Positions 11,408 through 28,800 of a stretch of 64,000 bases of DNA are shown here, one piece after another. The stretch covers positions 44,446,805 through 44,510,804 of the forward strand of contig JARCOQ010000004.1 in the NCBI GenBank assembly GCA_029207755.1. Direction: 5' to 3'. The notes under the pieces were generated by a model. The model saw only the letters and a list, made by a program, of their open reading frames with translations. It was not told the DNA's origin and searched no databases. The position numbers and the translations under genes are program-made. The DNA is from Chamaea fasciata (Eukaryota > Chordata > Aves > Passeriformes > Sylviidae). The number at the start of each line of letters is the position of its first letter. Position 1 is the stretch's first letter.

Positions 11408-12403
11408 CTGTCACTGACAATGTGCAGATAAGCTTTGCAAACCTCTACAGAGGAATCTTCTTCATATGAAGGCCTGAAATTATTTATCTAATAGATCTTC
11501 AGCTATATCACTGTAACAAAGTCTAATATATGGCAGTATGGTGATGCTAATTCTGGTAACTGCCTCCAGCTTAGGATGTCTACATACCCTAGTTCAGACC
11601 ACGCTGTACCTGCTTCAACCACATGCTGTACTGTCCCGGTGCAAGCAATTCTTGGCAAGGAATCAAGTGTCTGCACTGGGCTTGATGCCGTGCTAAGCTG
11701 TAAGTCTTGGGCAGAGTTGCATAAAACAACACAATCCTTCTCTCCTACTTATTATGATCATCTTGCACATTGGTTTGTGTTGAGAGACAGGACTTATATG
11801 CTCAGTGCTGTACTAACTCCCGCTATGCTGAGAGAAACCTATTCTTTCTGGAGTGACTAAAACCCTGTGGTTTCTGGACCAAAGTTGATGAGCAGTGAGG
11901 CACTCAGGCAAGCCAGAGCTAACCCTATGCACACCTGATTACAAATCATCTTCTAAGCATCTCTTTTTGTTTATACTCTAAGACATGGAGAGAGATAAGA
12001 TCTTACAGATACCTTACCTTAAAAGGTTCAGAATAAAGAGGCTAAAATCCATTATAGCTTAGTTTTCTCTGACTTTGTGCCAACAGATATAGGACCACAT
12101 TCGTAAGCCCTAATTGTCAGATGTAGATTAATTTTCTTATGCACATATGAGGTTCTGTGTACATAAATTTCCACACACATAAATGGCTGGCTTTGAGTGC
12201 ATGTGAGCTCCACCTCAGAGCTGTTCAGATATGGCAGTGCTCTTCCTAGGCTAGGGCTGGCTTGGACCTGGGTAGCCAGGAGTGCTGGCTAAAATTTGTG
12301 CCCATTTCTACCTGAGCATTTAGACATGCTGATCCAGAGGTGGAATTCTGAAAATGACACACGTGTTATCTCCTTTGTACCTTCCCCTCTATTTCATTGC
12401 TTG

Positions 12404-12444
12404 TCACCCCTTAATAATTATTTTTTCACCCCTTAATAATTATT
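12404..12444. repeat. two-copy tandem repeat
   Basis: The word TCACCCCTTAATAATTATT occurs twice, 22 bases apart, separated by TTT. It looks like a local duplication. Confidence 0.85.
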
Positions 12445-15150
12445 AATAAAAGGGCAAAAAGACTTCAAGGACTTTGATTCAAAAAAAAGAATGGATACGA
12501 ACAAAAAGTCTGGCAGATGGAGAGAACACACTTATTAATCAGAAAACCTTCTGTGGATAAAACTTAGTAATAATTTTTCATAACTTTTAGTTAGAGAAAA
12601 AGAGTTTTCAAACAATTTTAATTTTTAGTGTTGATAAGAGTTACAGATTTTATTCTGAATTTTAGACACGTTGAACACCTTTTATTCTTTTATGCTTAGG
12701 TATGCTCTTAGTGTGTGGCATATCAACTTGAATGTTTACATATGATCTGACATGGAAAGAGTCTTACAATTTGCAAAACAGTATGCTTATCACTTATCTT
12801 TGCTGTAATGATGACAGTGATTCCAACTCAGTCTGGGGAGCCATAGTTTTGAAATAGCTCACAAGTTATGGACCTCCAGAAGGCATTTAGAGCTCCTATG
12901 CTGGATACCAAACTTCTAGATAGCAAATCTCTTTCCATATTAGATACATCCTTATGGAGCAGGAGGAGGTAAAGCTGAATTGCACAAGTCTGTCTGGAAA
13001 GATCTGCAGGCTCAAAATACATGATGATTTACAGAATCAAGAATTGCAGAGCATTTGCAAGCATAAAACATGAATGCATTATTCTGATTCTGCAAAAAAC
13101 CTAAATGCAAGTAAAAAGTACTACTTAAATCAATGCATTTAATTTTAAGCATAGTGAACATGTCTATTTGTGATCTTACATTTCAGTCCTTCTGAGCAAG
13201 GTATCTTGGCTCGGTGTCTTTAAAAAAGCAAGAGGAGCAACAAGACTCCCGAGAAACTGATAATGGAATCAGTGTCTGGAATGCAGTGAAACGGAGGAAT
13301 TTAATAGCTACGGAAAGCAGAATTTTCCTACCAGTGAAACTAAGGCAAGAGGTGCATGAAGCTTTACAATTGTAATATGGTAAAAACAGTAAAGACTCTT
13401 TGTCATTTGTAAACAATGTTTCCAAAAAAAGTCTACATTTAAATATACAGTTACCATGATCTGTCATAACAATATGTTTTCCTTTTGGTGATTATATATG
13501 TTGACAGTGATAGAGCTAAAGTTTTGGAACTGAAAAGTCAGTAATGGAATTTGTGGTACTACAAAAGTCAGACAAGGGAAGACTAAAAGGAGCTTAGTGT
13601 CCAGAGTAAGAAAATCAAACCAAGAGTGCTTTGTGCTCTCCTGAATAAAAGTTTATATCTATCCTTTCATGTAGTATATCCCCATGCAGCACTTTAGTGC
13701 TGAAATTAGATATTACAAGAAAAAAATCGTATGTGCTGAAAATGCAGATGAAGTCTTTGTAGTGAGCTTGAAGGTAAATTAACATGTAGAACTGCAGTAT
13801 TACATGGTGACATCATTTGTTTTTTGTTTGAAAAAGAAAGGATGGAATCCAAAATAATTTGGCAGGTTTTTACAGAATGCTACTGATGGAAATAATCCTG
13901 ATGTATCTCACCATTGCATAAAGCTGTGGCAATAATATTAAGTTCAGGCTTCTAGGTGCTAGTGAGTAAAAGAAATGGAAAGGTCAAAGATTGACAGCTG
14001 CTCTTTCACAACAAAAATAGCCAGCTCAATACTTATAGCTGGATGTAATTAAAATTGACAGGTTGACAAGAATTTTCAAAGTGGAGCTACAGTTCTTTAA
14101 AAACCCAGTTGTGCAAAAAATGGGTGTTATACATATATTAAAAAGATGTAAACAATGAAAGAGCTAGTTCAAGCTGACAGGAGAAAAAGGAATGTATTCA
14201 AGCTAGAGAAAGTGTATTTCACATTCAATGTCAAGAAAAGTATTCTAAACTAAATGCAAAAAAGAAGAAAAAAAGAATACTAAAACTTGACTAGTTACGG
14301 ACTGCACTAGAAAAGTATTAGGACTATATAATATCCATCTTTTCCTTTGGAAATGAACTCCATAAAAACAAAAGCAGAACTGCAAATACTATGCATACTG
14401 CTTGTTATTTCCAGTCACAAAATATCACAGTCTGTAAATAAGGCACGCCAAAGGCATGCAACTCTCCTGCTCTAGGGGGAAAAAATACTGCAAAGTCATC
14501 ATCTTTCTCAAGGACATAAAAAGTTGGAGAAATTCTTGACCTTTTAATAAGCATGCAACACCTCTGGATGTCACTTATACATTCATCATTTATACATTCG
14601 TAACACCAGAAAAGGAAGATCCTTTAATTTGAATAGGCCTAAAGTGTCTGCTGTTTTTCAGATTACGTATTTGGTTTGGGTAATTCTGGCTTCTGGAGAG
14701 AACAGCTCTTCTGTCTTGCCCAGAAGGGCTCTGCCCTGACTTTCTGCATTACTCTTTCCTGCCTGTCCTTGCTGACCAGAAGTCACAGTGTTTCATGGAG
14801 CAATGTGCATTTCCTTCAACGAGCAAGTTGGTTACCTCTAGGCAGATGTAGTATTAGTTAGAAACAGACAGCCATGTCTACTTGTTTAGCCACAGATATC
14901 ACCCTCGCCTCTAAACTGGGGGAGAGGCAGACTGGACTGGCATATTTAATAAATAGCAAATACTAAAAAAATGTCTCATAAAGTCAAATAATTTCCTGTT
15001 TGTAACTAGGAATTGTGAATGCAAGTTGCATGTACTGAGCATTTAAATTACCTAGTTTTGCTACTCTGGAGCACAAACCAGGAGAAATGTCAGTCAAAAC
15101 TTTTTCACCAGTGCCTACTGGTGACTATGCTTTGTGATTTGTTTGTAGGT

Positions 15151-15231
15151 GGTTTTTTTGGTTGTTTTTTTTTTGTTTTTTTTTTTTTTTTTCTGTTTCT
15201 TTTTCTTTTTTCTTTTTTTTTTTTTTTCTTT
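15151..15231. repeat. T-rich low-complexity run
   Basis: About 80 bases of T broken by single G or C bases. Confidence 0.9.
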
Positions 15232-16099
15232 AATAAAGTAGGAGACCTTATTTTTATGCATGAAAATTAAATACTCTAGATACCCTACTGTTGTAACTCC
15301 AGTCTACAACTGGCTTTTTACAACTGGAGATTTTGGAAATATTGCTAGAAGTGTTTTGCTAAGCTTGACTGCATAGCAGGAACCATGGGGATTGCTCAAA
15401 CATAATGTGTACAGAATACCGTCCTGCCATCCCACAACTGTGTATACTGTAAGTCTGTGTGTCAGTCATTCACTCCAGAAACACAAAGAAAGGTGTGGAG
15501 AAAGTACCAACCTAACACTTTCAAAACCCAAATAGCATTATTAGGAGACTTCTGGGTGAAAGTGATGCTTTTGATCTGGACAAACTTATCTGGCATTGTT
15601 ATGAATAAGTAAACAGGACTTTGCCTGTGCTTTTTGCATGCCAGTAACTTTACAAATAGTCAGTTTAAAAGATCATGGCTATGGGCATTGCATAAATAAT
15701 TTTATATACATAAATACATATGTATATATGTGTTATCTATGTGTGTGTGCATGTACCAATGCATGTTAAATAAAAGTCCTAATAATATTTTAAAAACCCA
15801 CAGCTTACTCCGAGTCTAATTTTCTAGGATAAACTATATTTTTAATTAATTAGTTCAGGAATCAAAGCTATCAGTGACCTTTTAAAATGACTATACATAC
15901 AGAGCACACTGTTAGATTAATATTGATTTTTTTTCCCCCTCCACTGCAAGCAAAGTTTTGACAGTTAGCTTTCATACTGAGAAATAATTATTAAGCTTTG
16001 ATTTAGTTTCTTAAAAGTTCATAATTAGGTCTTTTGATTGTGATTTTTTTTTTGGTTGTTAGGTTGAAGTAATAAAGTAACTGTGCAGAAATTAACATT

Positions 16100-16105
16100 T
16101 TTATT
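16100..16105 (-). terminator. candidate poly(A) signal AATAAA (about 300 nt after stop)
   Basis: The minus strand reads AATAAA here, about 300 nucleotides after the KCNN2 stop. No clear GU-rich downstream element follows, so this is a plausible but unproven cleavage signal. Confidence 0.35.
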
Positions 16106-16378
16106 ATATTAGATTATGTACTGTAGTAGTAAAGCTTGTTTGAAGTGCATGAATAAAAAGTGAAATTACAGGAAGAACAATCTAATATAGCAATACTAGG
16201 TGCATTCACTGTGCATCTGAGAGGAGGAGGGGGGAAAAAAAGAAGAGTTTTCACTCATTTTGGCCTAAAATGTGTTCAGGTTTCCAGGATTCTGTCATCA
16301 GAACCCAGATAACGCTGGCTAGAACCGTAGGGCTTTACAATAAAAGCTAAAATATTGACCATATGATGGCAAAGAGTC

Positions 16379-16384
16379 TTTATT
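16379..16384 (-). terminator. candidate poly(A) signal AATAAA (about 20 nt after stop)
   Basis: The minus strand reads AATAAAGA starting 21 nucleotides after the KCNN2 stop. If used it would leave an exceptionally short 3' UTR, so I regard it as probably not the main site. Confidence 0.2.
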
Positions 16385-16405
16385 TTGCGGTTAACTTATA
16401 CTCTT

Positions 16406-16693
16406 CTAGCTACTCTCTGATGAAGTTGGTGGTGCTGTGGAGGATGATCTCCTTCTTCTTGACAAAGATCGTGATCGTTCAGCACTGTAGGCAACATGCT
16501 TATCGTAATTTTGTATCTGAGCCTCAAGGAATTCCCTCTGTTGCTGGCTGATTGTCTGGCTAATCAGTCCAGGAAGAGCTTGAATGCTACCAATTAAAGT
16601 TTCCAGTTTAGTTTCCAGAGTAACAATTCTCTTCTCAAAATCTTCACTTCTTTCATTTAAGTCAGAAATCATGTCATACATGATGTTTTGAGT
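16406..16693 (-). CDS. KCNN2: KCNN2 terminal coding exon: coiled coil and C-terminal tail
   Basis: The exon runs from acceptor ttctactttcag to a TAG stop, 95 codons plus stop. It starts [19 protein letters not shown], continues with a heptad-like leucine pattern ([20 protein letters not shown]), the four-stranded coiled coil that helps subunits assemble, and ends with [20 protein letters not shown] plus ESS. The apparent methionine start inside it is simply the fifth residue of the exon. Compared with the mammalian tail as I remember it, the segment after [10 protein letters not shown] is the most divergent: [19 protein letters not shown] replaces DFIEAQMESYDKHVTYNAE, and one tail serine is leucine. 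The arginine run and serine-rich end are kept; they are likely trafficking and phosphorylation sites. Confidence 0.96.
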   Translation of the reverse strand, partial: TQNIMYDMISDLNERSEDFEKRIVTLETKLETLIGSIQALPGLISQTISQQQREFLEAQIQNYDKHVAYSAERSRSLSRRRRSSSTAPPTSSESS

Positions 16694-18508
16694 CTGAAAG
16701 TAGAAGGATGTAAGTAAAGGTTTAGAGAGACTACAAGTATTGTAACAAGTACCACAACTCTACAAGGGTTTGTAAAAGAGGATATGAGTATTGTAACAAT
16801 ATCTAATCTTGTGAAATAATTTACTGTGTAAGTTAAATTACAGTAGACTAAACTTTCTACTAGATTACATGAGCAGAAATGTAATGTCTTTTAGTAGCAC
16901 TTTAGACGTCAAAGTCAAAAGCAATTAAAGACCAGAACTTTTTTGGAAATTCAGGTGCTTGGGAGTGTACCAGGCTAAGCTTTTTGAACAGTGTAAGCCA
17001 CCAGGGGACTGAAGGCTCCACTGATATGTTTCATCCCGTAATGGCCTTGATTCTGGTTTTAAATACCTTTATTCTTCTAAGCAGAGCACAAATGCTTGTC
17101 ACTGGCTTACTCCTTAAACTGAGCAGATTTTTTTGAATTGGAAGTAAGAGTTGAACAGATTGTTTTTGAAAAATAATGCAAGGAGTAAAAACTCAATTGT
17201 ATGCTTTTCTACTTTTTCACTCTCTTATCAATCTGGCCTCCACAAAAGATTGCTTGAATACAGCAAATATAAAGAGTCTACTTTAAAATGACACAAGGGT
17301 CAGTAAAAATGTAATCTGAAATGTGTTATTTCATAGAGACTTAGAATAGGTTAAAAATAATGGCTGAATGTCTGCCTCTTATAAACTGAGGCTTATATCA
17401 GATTATTTAAACTAGAGTCAAAACTGGATGTAATTCAGTAGAAAAACCAGTTGAAATGTATGAACCATCCAAAGGAGAGGAGAAGTGATTGCCTAAGGTG
17501 TAAACCACTTCACTATCAGGTGTGTTATAACCCATTGCATTGCTTCCTGTTTCAGGATGCTAGCAAAACTCTTGAAAGTGAAGCAATCTACACAAACCAG
17601 TATATTAAAAGTCCTTATTAGTTGCCAGAAGTATTAGATTGAATTGCATTTTCACCTGAAGTTATCAGGCGATTCTGTAAACAAGAGGGGAATGAACACT
17701 GAAGAGTTTAATCTTTGCTTTGATGCACTTGAAATTGAGGAGGATTCTGAGGTAAATGAAGAGGTGTACAAGAAACCCTTAGGAAGAGCCCATTAATGCT
17801 TCTAATGTAGCCTCAAATTAAGCACACAGTAACTGTTAAATATTAAGATCTGATGAGAAATCAAAAATGCTATCAGCTCAGACCTCTAGCTTTCTAGTTA
17901 TTATATATTTATGAAAAATTTTAGCAACAGTAAAAAAGCAGCTTGCAACTGAATAGTCTCTTTTACCTCAACTCAAATGGTTTAAAATATTTTAAAAGCC
18001 TTATGATATATTGGCAAAGTAGGCAGCTATTACTTATTATAAAAACTTAAATAAATGCAGATCTAAATTTAGTTGTCCAAAGTTACTGCAGCATAAGACA
18101 ACAGGAACAGGAAACCTCTAACTCCAGTCTAGAAGCTATTTACTATGGTCTGTCATGGCACAGTCACTAACATCACATGGCAAATATTCCTACTACACGG
18201 CACTACACTACAGCGCACTCATAGTTCACCATTTACCATGACCCCTGCAGGCATCTCAGGAGCTCTCAGGATCAACCTCTCAATTGTGAAGTCTTTTTCA
18301 AATATACAAAAAAATAAACATGGCACATTCAAACTTTCATCAGGAGGTTTCTTTCAGTAGGTGCCACCACAGAACACACGCATATTTTCATTTGCTACGA
18401 ATGACAACCTTGTTAACAATATTTGCACATATAATGCATAATAGTTTCACTTAACAACTCTTCATTTTGAAAGGATGAATGTTGAAACAACAGTAAATGC
18501 CTACTGAC
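16694..18508 (-). other. KCNN2: KCNN2 last intron (about 1.8 kb)
   Basis: Donor gtcagt and acceptor ttctactttcag. AT-rich, with no repeats or open frames worth noting. Confidence 0.9.
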
Positions 18509-18578
18509 CTTTGCCAGGTCCACCAAAGTGTTGGCTTGATCATTCAGTTTCCTTTGTTCCATTTTTACACTTCTTAAT
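18509..18578 (-). CDS. KCNN2: KCNN2 exon: distal calmodulin-binding helix (70 bp)
   Basis: This small exon starts with one base completing the glutamine split with the previous exon and then reads [20 protein letters not shown] plus LAK, ending at donor gtcagt, the weakest donor of the set. The acceptor is a run of T followed by TAG. It encodes the second helix of the calmodulin-binding domain, which folds back on the first and is contacted by the calmodulin N-lobe. Its length is not a multiple of three, so skipping it would shift the frame and lose the coiled coil. It is too short to stand out as an open frame and was identified by protein similarity and by the phase match with both neighbouring exons. 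Confidence 0.95.
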
Positions 18579-23270
<4,692 letters not shown>

Positions 23271-23665
23271 TCACGTTTCTGTTATTAACTCTTCCTAAAG
23301 CTTTTGAAATGCTGTTGTAGCTATTGGAAGTGGGTATCTAAAGAAGCTGGAGCACTGAGGGAAGAAAGCAAAAACTGGATTAGGGGGATGGTTGAGCAGT
23401 TTCTTTTTTATATAGATGCGATGTTCTGATCAAACGTTTTTGTATCCAGGAATAATTTTCCCTCTTCAAAGAGTTGGAACTGTATGGTGTTTATGTCAAT
23501 ATAAATTACAGTGAGGAAACACTAATGTTTTATCTGTATGTCAATTAAGTGTATTCAATAGAACAATAGCATTTCTTTCTTTCTTGTTCTATGGTTAGTA
23601 CTTCTTAATTCTCTTAGCAATTTAACATTCTTTTTATACTTCCAGAGCTGTTTGAGCACCTTTTC

Positions 23666-23719
23666 TGGTTTGTTTTGGTTTGGTTTTGTTTTGGTTGGGG
23701 TTTTTTTATTATTTTTTTC
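23666..23719. repeat. G/T-rich low-complexity run
   Basis: (TTTTGG)n-like stretch followed by GGGGTTTTTTT. Confidence 0.85.
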
Positions 23720-24499
23720 TTCAGGGTGACATTTAGTTTGTATACTTGTTTTTATTTTAACATTCTCCAAGAAGATACATAGTCAATTAATATGGGTAAA
23801 GTTCTATTTAAAAAGTGGTTTGACTTTTTTTTTTTAATGAGGCTTTCCATAAAATGTTAAGAGTATATACAGTTCTCTTTTTAGGCCCTCCAAAATATTC
23901 AAGAATGCTTAAAAACATACAAATAGTTTGAATACAATGATCAATGGCTGAATGTCTATGTAACTTTGAAAGAAAAATTGTCCTGATTATTCATCTTGAT
24001 TTTCTTTCCCTCCACCTTTACATCATAACAGTACCTGCAGTGTCAGAGCTAAGTCAATGGCTAAGACATTGCAGGAATGCCATGCAATAGCTTAGCCCAG
24101 CAACAGGCCTCCCCATTTTGCACCTGTAAGTGTTGGAGAACCTTGTCCTGTCTTCATTGAAAGCACAACCATGGTTTAGAGACCTCCTCTAAATCCCTAA
24201 GTAGCCCTTGCATTTCCATAAGGTACGCCTATCTTCAGGCTGTGAGGAAAGTTCCCCAGCATGTGCATGATTTGTGATCTGATGTGCATCTTGGATTTGT
24301 TTGCTTGGTTCACTTTTCATGTGATTTGAGTTTAATGAACTTGAAGCTATGGAAGCACCACTTGGATAAAGTATTAGTCTTAACATTGAGATTTATATGA
24401 AGAGTAGATGAACAAACTAAACTTCAGAAGGCATAAATAAACACCAGACTCAAAATCTGGCCAATCTCTGAGACACATTTTGGGCCCAGCTGTCAGATA

Positions 24500-25030
24500 A
24501 CACTAGAAAAGTAACTGTGCTAGGAAGGGACCAATTGTTTTCTGTGGTCTAGTATCAACAAGACCTTAACTGACTGCAACAGGAATGTAAATCAACAAGC
24601 TCAGAAAGACACCTTGTCAGACACCCCTTATACCTATATAAGAAGTGTCTATCTACTCATCCTCAGTCTTTCCCTGCTGTGACTCCCTAGAGGAGATACA
24701 GGCTGTTAGTGGTGAGCAGCACAGAAATGAGAGCCAGCACAGCCAGAGCAGTCTTCTGAGAAACACAAAATGTGGGGATAGGACAGGGCTCTCTGCAGCA
24801 CAGGACCCATGGCAGTCAGCACTGCAGCACTGCATGGAGCTGTGCCAGAGCAGTCACCCTCCTCCTTGCCTGGAGTAGAACTACTGTCTCCAACTCAGGC
24901 ACTGACATCTCTCTACACCCATCAGGAAGGAGAAACTGCTGAGTTCCCGTTGTGATTATAAGGACCTTTGTCTCCACACTGACTCTCCTCGATAATGTAT
25001 ATTGAACAAGTTGAGTGGACTGTACAGCTA
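24500..25030 (+). mobile_element. possible LTR fragment or promoter-like island
   Basis: A GC-richer block in an AT-rich intron contains a CCAAT box (near 24530) and CTATATAAG (near 24632-24640), followed by a C/T-rich start-like stretch and, at about 25020, GGACTGTACA. The order fits the U3-R-U5 plan of a retroviral LTR, but there is no AATAAA close by and no clear terminal TG or target-site duplication. It could equally be an unrelated old insertion or a chance promoter-like sequence. Confidence 0.25.
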
Positions 25031-25652
25031 CTACTCATTTTCTTGTTCCCTCAACACTGACCTGTCTTAGAAAAGGGTTTCTGTTGCCTTTTTGCTGCAT
25101 TTTCTTTCATTTAAAATATTTCTATAAATGCCAATGGTTTCTATTTTGTAAAAAATAGTCTCTTCTAAAAATAATATATATAAACATATTTCAAGGTTCT
25201 TCAGTACTGTGTGCCACTAAATAAACCCTGTGTTGTGTACAAAAAGCAGTTGGAAAGACTGCCTCACTCACAAACCCTGAATATGTTGTTGTCTTAAGAG
25301 CATCTCTCATAGCTTGCAATCCTTGTTTTTATCTGTCATTTCACCTATTTTATCTATTAAAAAATATCTTTTCATATGCCATGCCAAAGTTTTTAGTTTA
25401 ATACAATAGTCTAGTCTCACAGCACTGAACTGCTGCAAAAGTAGACTATTAAGTAATTAATACCAAATACATTCCAGTTACCTTCTATACAATATTCAAA
25501 TCCTTAAAATTTGCTGACAACTTGTAGTTGCCCTCAATTTAGAGAAAAACTCAAAGTATTCAATTTCTAATCTTTCAAAATAATACCCATGATAAAGTTC
25601 AGCTACGATACCAAGCAGGAGACTACTTAAAAACAAATGCATTAATAAATTA

Positions 25653-25838
<186 letters not shown>

Positions 25839-28800
25839 TTACTACTGCATTTTGTAGAGTTTTTAGAGGAAGTTCCTCCTTTTCTGTAGAAGTATGGCAG
25901 ACATCAGGTGATTCATCCCAGGTAAATACAGTGAACACACTACAACTATTTAATTTCAGAGTATTATGAAACGTCAATATTTACAGGCTGGTAAACTTTC
26001 AAGGCACCAAAATAATTACTGAGCATAAACATTTAAATGTTCTGCATTTTGTTTTCCTGCAGTGGTTGAAAATTTGAACATATCCCATTTCTAATGCATA
26101 AACGAAGGGAGTGATAAAAACTGTTTAAACCCAGAACATTAGTACCAGAGTACCCTGTTCTTAAACAAGGTTATAGCAACTGCTAAAGAGGAAATAAGAT
26201 TAGATTAGTAATCAGCAATACACACAAAAAAGAAAAGTTTCTTAGGATTTTCTGCAGGGCCTAAAAATAATAGTAAAATTAGTATTTACGCACTTTAGTA
26301 TATATTCCTGTTGCTCTGTGTCCTTCATTGATCTTTTCCTGTATTATGTCTGCTTATTTTATTACCATATAAAATAGAACACATGCACAGGACCATGTCT
26401 TCAAAATGCATACAAAGAAAAAAACCCAATTTTCTAATTCTATATAATACAATTATATACAATATATACAATTTTCTAATAATTCTATATACATTCTGTG
26501 TATATACACGGACACGCATGTGCACAACAGGCTTATTCCAGAAGGTGCCTATCTCTTTGGAATGACAGTGCCTTTATCAGCAGCACAAATTTAAATGCTT
26601 CTTTATGGGGCAGGTGAAACAGAAAGAAGGCTAAAATGAGCCAGGTAATAAGCAATGTCAATTATACACATTTAGAGGTATCATTTACTTTACATTATTT
26701 ATAAATTATGTTGCCTTAATATTTTGTTTTAATAAACAAATTTTTACAGGTTCTTAAAAAAAAGTACAAATATCTCATTAATTATATGAGGCTGTGTTTA
26801 ACTTGCAGGTTCATTCCAATCTAGTTCTTGTTGCACTTGTGTCATTATTGCACTCCATTATAAAGCAATCTCTCATTGTTCCTCACTGAAGCTCAACGCA
26901 TTTTCATTCCCAGAGATTTTTTCTACTCATTCTGTATTTTTCTCACAAATTTATTCTCTATCCCCCACATCTATAACTGTCTTACCCTCTCCAGAAAATC
27001 CAGAAGAAATCTCAGAATTTAGCGTTCAAAATACAAAATCCATTAATAAGCACATGGAGATTGCAAAATAAATTAACTCATTGGAAACCCTTTTTCCACA
27101 GTGTCCTTAAAAAACTGCATTTTGTCTCTCTGTGTACTTACAGAGGCACACAATGAATTCTGTGAAAGCCTTCAGTTAATAATTTCTCCATTTCCCCTGG
27201 TAGTTTGTTCCAAGAAATCCATCCAATTCCTCTCAAGTACCTCATTTTCTGCAATTAGTTTTCATCTTCCATCCTCAACAGCCCTCAGCATTCCTTCAAA
27301 TGACTCCTTCATGATTTTGCTGCATCTCCTGCTTCTTTCCTGTCCTCACTACTAAGCCTTTGCTGTTCTCCATCTCTCTGTTGTCCAGTCTTGCGACGAT
27401 GGAAGTTCATGGGAAAATACTTGAAGTTTTTCTCTTTGCATGAGTCAAAATGGTGCTAAAAGTTCTTTTGCTTCTCCAGACCCCATTAACAGTTAAAAAG
27501 GGAGAATAAAGCCCACACAACATAAGGCTAAGTACTTCAGAAGCCCACTGAGCCTTCTGAGAAGAAGACAAGGCAGAAGATGCTCTAACACATGCTATCT
27601 CCCCAGAAAACAGACAGTGCTCTTTAGGTCTTCTTCCTGTCGAGGGAAATGCTAATATGCAGAAGACTTCTCTGTAGGAAAATAAATTAATAAAATACCC
27701 TATATAATAGCAAGAAAATGAAGATAAAAGCAGACATCTTTTGATTCAGTATTTCAGGAAAAACAGGGTCAGATGTTGATTTAATGACATAATCAGAGTT
27801 CTGCCTGGTCACAGCAAGAAAGCTAGAATGGAAATGAGTTTATTAATAGACTCCACTGGCACAAACCACCGGTTTAAGCCAATTTACTGGGGGGGAGAAA
27901 TACTAGACGATTCTTTCTCAATCCCCTCAAAAAGGCTAGAGGAATGCTGGCAGGCAAGAGTTTGGTTTGAGGCAGAATCATTCCAGCCTTTGTGATTAAG
28001 TCCCATGCTTTTTAAATGTGGCACAGCAGCTGTAAGGGCCAAATGCTGTCACAAGTAGGAGTTTTATGTCTCACATAAAATATACTGCCTGCAGCATCAC
28101 AAGACTGTCACTGGGAAGATGTGACAACCACCTCCACGGTGTATATGCACTGCTATCTTCCTCATCTCCAGAACAGCTTATTGTGATGGCAAGGTATTCT
28201 GGATTCAGTTTAAACCTCTTGGTTTTGTGGTATATGATGGGATCTCAGGAAATGAACATGAGGTCTTTTAGTATTTCTCCAGAAGTAGGAAGCAATATAC
28301 TATATTACTGTAGTAATATAAATATACCTGTATGCATTACACAGTACTGTGAAGGGAAAAAAAAGCACATAATACTCATACCAGCTTACAACAATAACTA
28401 AAATTCCACTCAACTACATAAAGTCAATCAATACTTTATGTTACAGCAACCTGCAGTATCACGTGGCTCCCCTAAAGAGCTCAACATCCTTAAAAATACT
28501 AATAAAATGAGAATGACTCAAAATTGCAAAAATTAAATGGAGGCAATATAGTTACTTTAAAAAAATAGTAGCATTGTGTGCATTACACTTGCCATGTTTT
28601 TTGAATATGCTTATTCACATGAAAATCAGTAGGTCAGCTTATATGCCCAGTTCGTTATATCAATACTATGTAATGCATCAGTTACTTATTGAAATTACTC
28701 ATACTAAGTAAAAGTACTAATGATTACTTCAACTCCAGGAGGGGTTTTCTAGATAATAAAATTCCATATAGTCTTATATTTGATTATTGCATTTTATAAC

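Larger units (their letters stand above)
7401..16099. other. intergenic sequence downstream of KCNN2, right part
   Basis: No gene recognised. Contents are the T47 run with a possible retroposed segment (9745-10100), an A-rich run at 10427-10474, a two-copy direct repeat at 12404-12444, T-rich runs at 11389-11407 and 15151-15231, and a TA/TG-rich patch near 15700-15746. Some of it near 16 kb may belong to a longer KCNN2 3' UTR. Confidence 0.6.
16100..16405 (-). other. KCNN2: probable KCNN2 3' UTR (minimum extent)
   Basis: This is the sequence after the TAG stop, read leftwards, up to the AATAAA at 16105-16100. No splice or protein signal is visible. It includes a purine-rich run (GAGGAGGAGGGGGGAAAAAAAG on the plus strand, about 16222-16244) and is otherwise AT-rich. 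The true end is unknown; the UTR may stop earlier at the AATAAA near 16380 or run well past 16100. Confidence 0.4.

Noticed and set aside
16406..16681. Treating the last KCNN2 exon as a separate 91-residue gene
   Set aside because: The upstream four codons (TQNI) and a CAG acceptor join it in frame to the 70-bp exon.
28301..28322. Inverted repeat TATATTACT...AGTAATATA
   Set aside because: Nine AT-rich pairs are expected by chance at several places in sequence this AT-rich.
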